Source: Siniperca chuatsi
Lineage: Eukaryota > Chordata > Actinopteri > Centrarchiformes > Sinipercidae
Length of the DNA stretch: 64,000 nt
Assembly: GCF_020085105.1 (NCBI RefSeq)
Contig: NC_058055.1
Span: forward strand, 15,005,822 to 15,069,821
Reading direction: 5' to 3'
The notes beneath the pieces are model-generated. The model worked only from the letters and a program-made list of their open reading frames with translations, ran no database searches and was not told the DNA's origin. Shown here piece by piece: positions 1-23,700 of the stretch. The position numbers were made by a program, and so were the translations under genes. Positions within the stretch are counted from its first letter, which is position 1. The number at the start of each line of letters is the position of its first letter.

Positions 1-860
1 CTGGGCAAAAATATAGCTGCTGGGCCCCCAATAACCCCCCTTTCCCCCTGCTCTTAGTATAATGTCTACAGTTTTTCTATGTTGGGATACTACCTGTCTC
101 CAGATTTGCTGTGTGGTATATGATTAAAGACATTATTTTAGGAATATGCAACATATAAGCACAAAGCTTAGAGATAAAGGTCCTGAAACAATTTTGACAC
201 ACAGGCCCTCTTCAAGACAGGGCTTCAAGAATGGTTAATAAAACAGGACTCACCCTTCTCATTGCCAGCTGTTATTGTGCTTTAGTGGTGCACATTCCCA
301 AACAAACATTAAATTAAATTAGCATTAACTAGATGACACACAGTAACCTTGAAGCTCTCAGAGGTTCATTTGGTAATCCAACCTTGTGGTCAAGAGCCCA
401 TATCTGCAACTTATTCCCTATTACTAAGTACTATCATGTGTTTTGTATTGTTTAGTTACTTTGTTGTTTGTTTTTTATTTAGCAAACTGAACATCAAATA
501 CTATCATAATTTAAAATAACAGTAAGTGGTTATGGTGGGGGTTTTTTAATTAAGGGTCAACTGTTACGATTCAGAAGAAGTTACAAAGAGTTTCTAAGCA
601 AAATACCTTAAAATACTGTAGAAATTTGCAAATTCTCCCTGAGAACGAGGCCACCACGTAACTCGCAGTTAAAGTGTACAGAAAATTGTCTCCATTTATC
701 AGGTATGTGTCAACCTTCAGTTGTAAAATAGGCACTTACTGTGGCTCCGCCCACCGCTGCCCAAACCGGAAGTTTAGCTGTTGTTGTCACACTGGAAGAA
801 AATGGCTGCTGCTCCGACTTTTTTTCAATGAAGACACTGATATTTCAATTTCATTTCGTT
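1..860. other. Upstream flank with no gene recognised
   Basis: AT-rich sequence left of the supt20h 5' end. I see no exon with matching splice sites, no RNA gene and no clear transposon. Short open frames near 670-980 overlap the probable supt20h promoter and have no recognisable protein features. Confidence 0.5.
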
Positions 861-1100
861 TTCTGGCATTGGAGCTACAGTCGACCGCTATGCAATCTAG
901 AAGGCAAGTCCATCCTGTTCGTTGAGATTGACGTCGCTTTATCGGTTTGTGTCTCAGACGACGTAACATCATTAGCGTAGCTAGTAACTTACAGCTTGCC
1001 CACTAGGAACGGGCTAGCATGCTAACGTTAGCCATGTTAGCCTCAACGGTCAGGCATCAACGAGCTTGTTGCTATTCAGCCACTCTCTTGACTGGGCTCA
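861..1100 (+). promoter_or_regulatory. supt20h: Probable supt20h promoter / transcription start region
   Basis: This stretch is richer in CpG than its surroundings. It holds a CRE-like TTGACGTCGC near 926 and, at about 1012-1040, the motif GCTAGCATGCTAACGTTAGC followed by GCCATGTTAGCC. GCTAGC/ACGTTAGC motifs recur near the 5' ends of other housekeeping genes here. A 5'-untranslated exon follows (acceptor TGCAG ending at 1406, donor at 1503). The start site itself is inferred, not seen. Confidence 0.4.
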
Positions 1101-1499
1101 CAGTCATGAGAGTTTACTAACCTGAGCTACGCAGTTTGATCGACTCTAAGACATAGTGTGCATTTATTTATTTTGCTGGAGCATTTGAAATATAACCAAC
1201 GGATGAAACAACTTAGATTAAACAGTTTCGCTCTTCAGTCTTCTTAGCTGTTTGTGTGTGGCATCTGATTGAGTGCCAGCCAGGCTATTTGGCATCGGTA
1301 CTGTCTTAATAATCTGCCAGCCACACCGAGTTTATCTGTGTTAATTTATCTGTCTGCGTTTGTTTGGCCGTGCTTCGTGCAATACGTCTGCGGTGTTGCT
1401 GTGCAGGGTGTGAATGGTCACTCTAAGAAGGTGACAGTGTGGGGCAGAAAGGACAGCATCGTCTACCGTCACTCGCCTTGCAGCTGGCGGTGGACCACA

Positions 1500-14859
<13,360 letters not shown>

Positions 14860-15622
14860 CGGACTAAAATTACACTAAAAAAATCCTTCCCCCAGCTACA
14901 CAAGGACGTGAATGATCCATACTGTGCTCTTTGTCTGCCTCACTGTGGAGACTGCAGACAAAAAAAAGACTTTTTGTCCTTTGTGTGTGTCTTTTTCTAG
15001 CTGACAAATTTGTATGTAATGGTTGTCAGATGTTTTGGAGAACCAAAACTGTGTCCACCATAGAGGATGGGGTTTTTAGAACAGGGAGCCCTACACTCAA
15101 AGACCCTTAGTGATATTTTTAGTGATGAAACAGAAAAAGATGGTTCTAGTAGGTAGCGGGCAGGAAGACTTTTCTCTATTGGGGGGGGCCCGTGGATCGA
15201 TAGGATCATGAATGCTCAGAGGATTCCTCATGAACCTGCCTCTGCTCGGTTGACCCCGGTAGAAACTGCCCTTTAAGCACGGATCCCGGCTGAGCTTATT
15301 GACACCAAATCCTCCATATAACCATTACATGTGAAAATGCAAATCTGATCTTGGAGTAGTGCCTGGGGGCAGCTCTCTACCTCTGTCTGTTGGAAGTCTT
15401 TCTTCTGTTAGCCATCTCGGCACAGGGCTCAACTGGGGACTCAAGATCAACATGCAAGACGGTGTACCTGCTTTTGTACAGCACATTTTGAAAAGGCATT
15501 TCCTTTTAATGAGTTCAGGAGCCATGAGCGTATTCTTACGAAACATCAACTGAGTGTGTTAGTGTGTGTGAGACATTTCTGGACACTGAGAAATAATTTT
15601 TTAAGCAGTCTTTGTCAGCAGT

Positions 15623-15628
15623 TTTATT
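15623..15628 (-). terminator. exosc8: Second candidate exosc8 polyadenylation signal
   Basis: AATAAA on the minus strand, about 80 nt beyond the stop and four bases from the plus-strand ATTAAA of supt20h. Use of both would make the two mRNAs overlap at their 3' ends. Confidence 0.4.
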
Positions 15629-15631
15629 GTT

Positions 15632-15637
15632 ATTAAA
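15632..15637 (+). terminator. supt20h: Candidate supt20h polyadenylation signal (ATTAAA)
   Basis: ATTAAA in the expected place, about 775 nt after the last stop. Four bases to its left, on the other strand, is an AATAAA (15623-15628) usable by exosc8. Usage is inferred. Confidence 0.4.
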
Positions 15638-15704
15638 AAAAGAATATATATTGACAGTGGAAAATACAGCTTTTAGATAAAAAAAAAAGTGTTGTCTGAG
15701 GCTC

Positions 15705-15710
15705 TTTATT
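15705..15710 (-). terminator. exosc8: exosc8 AATAAA signal overlapping the stop codon
   Basis: On the minus strand the gene ends ACA ACA AAA TAA AG, so AATAAA contains the stop TAA (15706-15708). If used, the 3'-untranslated region would be only a few tens of bases. A second minus-strand AATAAA is at 15623-15628. Which is used cannot be told from sequence. Confidence 0.5.
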
Positions 15711-18700
15711 TTGTTGTCTTCACACTATGTATGACTTTGTCAATCAGTTTCTGGATCTCTCTCTGTCGCGCTGTTGCTCTGTTGATACACTCCTGCAGCT
15801 TCTCTCCTGACAGTGACGTCCCACCTGAGCCATAGGGAAAGATTGTTAGCAGTGTTGTTTGCTTTGTTTTTTACTTTCCATTCAACCTCAGAACAGTTTT
15901 TATGATTTGTTTTGATGCCCACGTTCTGCAGGAGATCCGTTCAGGCATGTTTGTCAGTTTTACAGTTGTAACTGGGATGCAGTCTTCATTCTTCTAGTGG
16001 GTGGACTTGACGTTGGCAGTATAGGTAGACTTTGTCTCACTTTACTCATCACACACAACTCAAAGCTAGGTTTATGCAAAATGTATGATGCCAACACTGA
16101 AGTTTCAGTTGAGGTTAAACATCAGTAATATTCTGCTGTGAAACAACAAAATGGCTAACAATACCAACAACAAAAAACTCCAAACTTAAATTTCATTACA
16201 AATACATCACACAGTTTAAAGGTGCAAGTGAAGACAGAAGATGCATGACCACACACTGCTACCTCCAAAACTCTGAAGTCTTTGGTGTGTGACTTATATG
16301 TGCCATTTACTTCATATGAATCTCCATAGAAATTCCAATAGCCTTTAATGGAAAGAGATAGTGGTGGGAATCTAGTCTATAAAAAGGTTTTCAATACATT
16401 TAATAATTTTAAAAAGTAAAAAAAAATACATTCTACTACCTGCTTGACTTTGGCTTTTTAACCTGTATTGGCTGCTATTTAATCTCAGATTTAGACTTTT
16501 TTTCATATTCTTTTACTAAAAATACTGCTGAAATGCATAATAAATCCTATGATTAACTGGACTAATTGTAGAAATTGAAATACAACCTTTGTATTTTTAA
16601 ACAAAAAAATTGGAGGGTCGATCAGCTTCTTCAGCCCAGGATTTTTGACAATGGGGAGTTCCTAAAGAGTTTTCCTTTGTGTAATCAATAAGAAATTCGA
16701 TTCACACAGAGTATTTGCTACACAGGGAATCATTACAGACTGTTTCTAACCTGGTTTGTGTACAGAGCAGAGTCGATCTTCCTCATCTGTCACCACGGTG
16801 AGTTGAGCAGTCGACAGACTCTCCTCCTCAGCTGTGGGGTCTACGATCAGTATGGAGCTGCACAGAGAGCAGGCTAAGATTACAAAAGATGCACCTCACA
16901 CTTATGATCACAGAATATTGTTATTATCCTGGCTAGACAAACTTACTCATCGAAGACACAAAAAGAAGCACCAACTGGATGTTTGTGAATATGTAGCCGT
17001 CGTCTCTTTTCTAAATTCACCTCTGGTGTACATGCCTCTGTGCTGATGGTGACCTCTGGGAGTTGTGCTGTGGGGAGCAGGGTAACTGTTAGTTAATATA
17101 CTAATAAAAAGCATCTTACAATACAGAGATAGATCTCTTTGTGGCCAAGGCCATGAAGAATTAGTTCACTAAAAGCAGGAGGCAGGATAGTTGTGTGCAT
17201 GAGACTGAGTATGTGCTTGAACAATACTGCAATAGACAAAAATACTACATATACAGTGAAACGCTTAAAAACAAATAATTGTATGTTTTGTCATTTCAGT
17301 TACAGTGAACTCTATTGCTACCAGTTTTTTTTTTTGTTTTTTTACAGCACATACTGTTCTTCAGGGCAGCCAGCAGGGCAATGATACAAGCATCCAACAC
17401 GTTCCCATCATAGTCGAGACACATCATGTCACAGTAGAGCACCCAGCAGAGCTACAACCAGAATCAGCAGAATCAGAACCAATGACCCAACATTTACAAC
17501 AATCACAATCTAACAGCACCAGTGTATGCGCATGATTCCTGATTTACCTTTCCTCTATCAATGCACAAGTCCTCTGTTTGTATCACTTCAGAGCTGCAAC
17601 ACCCATATAAAGAAAAACTTTGATTAGTAACAGCATTGGCAGGCATTAAGAGGTTAACACACATCTGAAGGTGCTGTGAAATGAAAACTAAAAAACGTGT
17701 ATTAAAGTCTGTCACACCTTTCGATTACATCAGCGATGAACTGGCTGGCAGCCTGCGCCTGTTCTCCTGGTGGGCCCGGCCGAAACCGAGAAGAACACAG
17801 AGGCGGCAGGTCCACGTTGGGCACTAACAAGGATGAAAAGTGCTGCAGTCAGTGGCAGTTTGTTTGTTTGGATCCCCATTAACTGCTGTATCACAGTTTT
17901 GGGCAATGTAATCTGCCTACGACATACAGTTATAAGGAAGTATAAGTAATATTACTAGTTTCAATATCTAATCAAGGTGAGTCACACAAGGTGAAAATGA
18001 GATTTTCACATCTACTATATTTTCATAAAATATTAAATACAATAATCCAGACGTATATACCTGAGAAAACATGGTATAAATTGCCAGCTATTAAACCAAC
18101 TCATTTTAAGGAATAAAATGCCAATTTGACAGTGTAAATGCAAATATGTCCAAAGAAAAAGTTACTGAATATCTGATATTTAAATCACGTGAAGTTACAT
18201 ACTAAAATAAAGGAATAAGAAGGAATAAGGGGCATATCCACCTGGTGTACCTTGCTTTAAAACACTTGACACCTACATGGTACTTACCAATGTAACCTTT
18301 CCCAGGTGCCTCAACTGTAGGGTTTGTCAGCTCCTGCAGATGAAGAAACACAAGAAATCAGTGGACATTTGTTTACCTGGTCCAAGTTCATTGAAATAAG
18401 GTTTTTAACTGCTGTGTTCATGATCATTTACCGCTTTGATCCCACAGATGACCGTGGTGTTTCCAACCTTCACCAGGGCTGAGCCATCTGCAGTGGATAT
18501 GGACCCTGAACAGAGCAGTCAGACAGAGAAAATGAGCCCATGTAGACACAGTAATATATATATATATATATATATAGTTATACTGTATATCAGCACTGTG
18601 TCTCACCTATGTTCAGTGTTGTGGGTCTGAATTCCGACAGCTCCCGTCCATCAGGTCGACAGTTTTCTTTCTGAAAAGGGGACAAGTTTGAATGTTAGAT

Positions 18701-19352
18701 GATTATATTTATATTCTGACACTGACATGAGTAATAAACAGGAAATCATAACCAGTCACTCAGCAGAACAAGCGTGTGTCAACTGTGTGCTGAATGTGGA
18801 CAACTGTTGTGTGTTTTCATTACTGACCAGAAAGCTCCTGTGGTACTCCAGAGGCTCAGCAGTCCTGGAGTGTACAAGTTTACAAAGAAGGAAGGAGGGG
18901 GTAAGTAGTTATTGGCTTACAGAGACTGAAACTAATAAATAACGTTACATTTATCAGAAGTGACAGAACTGCTTATTCGCCTATAATTCAGAATTCGGTT
19001 ACGTAACAGTGAGAACAAGGCAGTGAGAAAATCCTCATTAAATTGGCTAGTTACTGCTTCTGTTGTGCACTAGCTAACTATTCGGCAGTCAGAATTTCGT
19101 AAACTAAATATATCCACTAGCCTACAGCATCGATGAGCAGCACAGGACACAACTCTTTAGCAGGTCTGAATGAAGTGCGCTGTTTAAGGTTTGCCATGCG
19201 GATCCTTTATTTTTCTAAAAGCAGTCAATGATGAGATATAATCTAGCGCTACTGATAAATTGATTTCATAGCTGAGAATACAACACATAAAAAGTATTGG
19301 TTTCGGTGTAATAGCTACAGTTTAATCAGTCTTACTTGAACCCAGCCGCCAT
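15706..19352 (-). CDS. exosc8: Exosome complex component RRP43
   Basis: EXOSC8/RRP43 is a catalytically inactive RNase PH-fold subunit of the six-membered ring of the RNA exosome, acting in nuclear and cytoplasmic RNA 3'-5' decay and rRNA maturation. Coding exons from the start: 19336-19352, 18828-18864, 18607-18670, 18432-18505, 18288-18333, 17718-17823, 17548-17593, 17355-17451, 16947-17067, 16751-16857, 15706-15824. All phases join, giving 277 aa (human about 276). Signatures: [84 protein letters not shown] and [11 protein letters not shown]. The start ATG (19350-19352) matches human MAAGFK. The gene is head-to-head with alg5 and tail-to-tail with supt20h, as I recall for human. Its stop codon lies within an AATAAA. 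Confidence 0.96.
18552..18576. repeat. (TA)n microsatellite
   Basis: About 12 TA units in the 101-base exosc8 intron between exons 18607-18670 and 18432-18505. Confidence 0.9.
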
Positions 19353-20443
19353 GATGTTTTGATTGACCACGTGGGTTTGGGGTACGTACTACGGTAGCCG
19401 GTAGGCGTAAATACGCCGGGGATCAAATGCGATTTTGATTTAAATATACTCCCACTTCAAAATCCAATTTCCACATGCAGGCTCTTTTATTTTGGTTTCT
19501 TATTTACAAACATTTTTCTCTCCTTTTTCAAAATAATTGATTTCACACAGTATAAATATCAAGTTTAAGAATTAATCAATTTTGTACTACTACAAAAAAA
19601 AAAATTCCTGGTATCCCAATTCCTGACACACTGAATACTTAGGCAAATGTAGTATTCCAGAACCTGCCCAAGAATACATGATGCGATACCATCAGCTTTT
19701 ATACGGCTTCTGCAATTGGCAATGTATGCATTTAATATATAATATATATGCATACAGTAAATATACTGTATGTGAATCTTTTTTGGATTGATGTGGAACA
19801 TGTATTTGAAATGCTGTGTGCAATTTACATTCAACTACAAAAAGAGACGTATTATTCTTTTTATCAAGTAAAATGATATTTTTTACCCATATGTAAATAG
19901 TCTTAAAGAAAACCAAGCACATCCCTCCTTGTTTATCCTCTGTGATTTGAATGGCTTTGTAAACACATTAGAACATTAGAAAACACTGAAAAACTAATAT
20001 ATTTATTATGAAATTGAAATGAAATATTTTTGTCCGTTTTCCCAGGAGGTTGTACAAGCTTTATTATCTTGATTATTAATTGTAATAACAGTCAAAAATA
20101 ATGTGTAATGTGTATGTGTAGTTTCTTACTTGTATCATTGATTTAAGTGCCAGTAAAATTGAATATGCTCTGAGGTGTTTCAAAATAATTAGGATAAAGC
20201 AGTTATGGAGAAGGCGTATGCCAGTGCTGTTGTGGATCTGACTGATGAACATGCGACAATATAATACTGCATTCTGGTGTGAAAATCATTGTATGTTTCA
20301 TCTAAGGTTTTATAAGTTGTCTCGGTTTTCCTATACTTCTTAGCCTGTATAATATGAAGGAGACTTAACACTATTAATTTCAAACCCCTCTTTTATCATT
20401 TTCATCAACTGATCAGAGTTCTTGCAGTTATTCCCACCTCTGG

Positions 20444-20458
20444 CCACTAGATGGCAGT
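20444..20458 (+). promoter_or_regulatory. CTCF core-motif match
   Basis: CCACTAGATGGCAGT fits the vertebrate CTCF core CCASYAGRKGGCRSY at all 15 positions. It lies about 340 bases before the alg5 start codon, between two divergent genes. Confidence 0.5.
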
Positions 20459-20733
20459 GTGTTTGTCACTGCTGGCTGTCACGGGGCTGCTCGGTGTTCT
20501 CTTGCCTCCTCAAAATGATGATGTGTCGAGAAAATTGTCACTTCCGCGTCGCCGTTGTGTTCAGTTGTGATTGGAAGTGGAGTTCACTGAACTGCCCACA
20601 TAGTAATGGAAATATAAGGGCTGTTATTTAGTGCTTCCACCTTCTAAACAATCTCGTAAGCTTGTATTTTCTTGTATATCCTGGGAAGTCAGAATACCGG
20701 CTGCGAAGCACGAAGCAAGACAAAGAGAAAGCA

Positions 20734-20753
20734 AGCTAGCTTTTTAGCTAGCT
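20734..20753 (+). other. alg5: Inverted repeat (hairpin) in the alg5 leader
   Basis: AGCTAGC, a TTTTTA spacer, then GCTAGCT: a perfect 7-bp stem ending about 46 bases before the alg5 ATG. If inside the mRNA leader it could form a small hairpin. It is also one of the recurring GCTAGC motifs. Confidence 0.5.
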
Positions 20754-20799
20754 ACTTTGACTGGTGGTCTGTCAGTGGCTGCAGGGTAACTCAAGGAAA

Positions 20800-23700
20800 A
20801 TGGATTTCCTCTGTGAAATAGTTCAAGCCTTGGTCGCATTGGCAGCTCTAGGTTTCATTGTGGTAAGTAGTTATAAAGTTGAGTTGATATTGTGTTGGCA
20901 GAGATCTGTTGTAGCTTGTTTTAACTAGTGTTTGGTATGCTAGTGTGAAGCAAAAACTTATTTTGCACCCAGTGATTGACAGTATCTGTGACAGTGTGGA
21001 TTTCCTTCTCTGTGTACCTTTTCCATGTGAGAAGTCCTTGAGCAATGTATTATGTTTAGGCCAGTTGTGAACTTTTAGCCTTATTTCTCCTGTACCTTCC
21101 CCTGATTTTATGAGTTTAGTTTTTCTTTCTGCGTTTGTTTATAAACACTAAAATTAAGCTGTTAATCCTGAGGACGTCATGACTTAAATGCTTAAAAGCA
21201 GCAGTAAGAGTATCCACTGAAAGGCGGAAAACAATATTCTCAAAAGTAGTAAAGCCTAGCATAATTTACATAATGAAAGAAAGACAAACATTTGATTTGA
21301 TTCTGTATTACAGCAACATATACATAACACACTTGCCTAAAAAAGAAAAGATGAAAAACAAAAACACATCCATCCATCCATCACACAATCCAACATATGA
21401 CATGCAAAGACAGCAAATGAAATAAATGAAGAAAAACAAACCATAAATAGTGTCACAGCCCAGGCTCTGGAGCTAGACAAAGAGGGAGACTGCACAAGAT
21501 TTAAAGTAGCCTAATTTAAACAATATCTTATTTAAAACTAAGACAAAAACAAAGTAATAGATAAATCTGAAGTCTGTAAGTCAGTGGTGATTGCAATGTT
21601 AAATGCATGTGTGGTGTTGTATAGGCAAAACAAAAAGGAGAATCAAACCAAAGGGTAGATGATGAGGAGGAGTCAGCCTAAATAACCTAGGTCCAGCCTG
21701 TCCAGGTGCAAGACATGGGGTTAGATGGCTCCGCCCATCTCTACCTGCAGGAACCTGCAAAGGGAAAAAAGCACAAGACAGCAGGAGGCGCACTGACAGA
21801 GTCAGACAGTAGCATGCAACAAAAAGAAGGTGTACTGTATAAAATTGAAGAATGAAAACACTAAAAGTTGATAAGACTTATTTCTGGCCTTCCCCAAATC
21901 ATGCTAACAACAAAGACTGCTGTGCCTCTGCTACATTACAGACTTTGGTGGAAGTTCTGACATGCAGATTTAGTTATCATTATTACACATTATATAAATA
22001 GTACATGTTCTAAAATATTAAATACTTTTACACAGCTCTCATCTATTCATTTCGTTTAAAAAAAAAAAAGAAGAAGAAAAATGTTTTTACACCTGGGTTT
22101 AAATACTCTAAAAAGTACCCGATAGCAAGAGCAATAAGAGCGCCATTCTCATATTTCTCCCATTTCAGGTGCTCGTAATAGCACACGTCACTGCCGGGAT
22201 GGTGAACCTGACCCGCCATGAGCAGGAGAAATACTTCCTCACCGCCACAGGAGAGAAGAAGCTTTTCCCCAGCCTGCATGATCCCCATTCCAGGCAGCTC
22301 TCTGTAGTGATCCCGGCCTACAATGAGGAGCTCCGAAGTGAGTGATGGGGGTGTACACCCAGGTTTCTGTCAGGAACTTCTGCACAGTAATTTCTGTAGT
22401 GGGTGACCTGATGAAGTCCCATCATTGTGCCGTTTTGCTTGAATGCAGACACAGCAGACTATAAAAAGTAATAACCTAGTTGGGAAATAGCTATGTAATT
22501 GCAGTACACTGCACATTTACAGGATACATATAGACTGTATAGGATAGGGTACATTACAAGTCTGTGGTTTAAGGACCTAATATTTGTTTGCTGCTTCAAA
22601 ATTCCTCCAGCTTAAAGCCAATAAATGCACAGTTTGTGTTGAATGACAAATTGTGCACCAATAACTGACTAGTAAAGCATTCAGTTACCATCCAGATTGG
22701 TGTAGTTTAAATCCCATAATCCTGTTCTCTCAGGCTTCATGTCACTGTGCACCTGCAGTAGGTTATAGGTGCTAATAGTTGTTTTGGCTGTGTGTCATTA
22801 GTGCCTGTGATGTTGGATGAAGCTATGGACTACTTGGAAAACAGACAGGTAAGTGCTCAGCCTCATATGGGCGGTGTTAAACTAAATCTTAATCATAAAA
22901 GGGACACAATTAAAAGAGTCTATTTTGAATCAATGATCTACAAAGAGAAGCAGTTTTATCATCCTCTGAAAGGCATGGTTGTCTCGACTAAGAGAGTTCT
23001 TATTGCTGGATCAGTTATTTTCAAAGGGGCCAGTAGGTGGCAGCATTCAACTTAAAAAGTGCCTGTTGTGAAACAGATCCCTCATGTTATTTTCTTACTG
23101 CAGAAACTGGACTCCTCTTTTACCTATGAGGTCATTGTGGTTGATGATGGCAGCAAAGACAAAACCACAGAGGTGATCATTTTAAACCTTTTTTTGGAAT
23201 ATGAAGAGTTCTATTTTTGCTCTGCTCACTTTTGCTTAGCTGAACATTTCAAAGTGACACCAATAGAGCTTTGAATTGTTAGTGAACACTGTTGTGATGT
23301 CCTGCCAGGTTGCTTTGCGGTATACTAGGAAGTACAGTGCAGATAAAGTGCGGGTCCTGACGCTGGTGAAGAATAGGGGGAAAGGAGGAGCTGTGCGGAT
23401 GGTGAGACTGTAGATGTCAAACTACAGTATGTCTGAATGCAGCACAAAAGCAACAGAACTGAATTGAATTGTTTTTCTGTCTCTGTCTCACTTAAAGGGA
23501 ACTCTGAGCTCCAGAGGGAAAGTCATTCTGATGGCAGACGCTGACGGAGCCACAAAGTTTTCTGACATTGACAAAGTGGAGGCTGGACTTAATGACCTCA
23601 ACCCTAAACCGGTGTGGCGGCGCTCAGTTGTTGTTGTTCTGTCTCACATACATGTATGAATAATAGGCAGTTAGTGTGTGGCCATCCTAAACATGCCTCT

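Larger units (their letters stand above)
14860..15704 (+). other. supt20h: supt20h 3'-untranslated region
   Basis: Non-coding sequence following the second supt20h stop and reaching the exosc8 last exon on the other strand. A plus-strand ATTAAA at 15632-15637 is the best polyadenylation signal seen. No gene is recognised in it; the open frame at 15359-15553 has no family features. Confidence 0.6.
19353..20799. promoter_or_regulatory. Divergent exosc8 / alg5 promoter region
   Basis: The two genes start 1.45 kb apart in opposite directions. Near exosc8 the sequence holds CCACGTGG (19370-19377), an E-box palindrome, and CpGs. Near alg5 it holds a CTCF-core match (20444-20458), ETS-like CACTTCCGCG at about 20538, an inverted CCAAT with an adjacent ETS core (TGATTGGAAGTGG, about 20568) and a GCTAGC inverted repeat in the leader. 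The middle (19440-20400) is AT-rich with no recognised gene. Promoter function is inferred from position. Confidence 0.55.

Noticed and set aside
17305-17535. Plus-strand open frame of about 76 codons preceded by a T-rich run and CAG, resembling an exon
   Set aside because: It lies exactly opposite exosc8 exon 17355-17451, whose minus-strand reading ([14 protein letters not shown]...) matches RRP43. The plus-strand frame is its shadow, and the T-run and 'CAG' are the reverse of intron sequence after the exosc8 donor.
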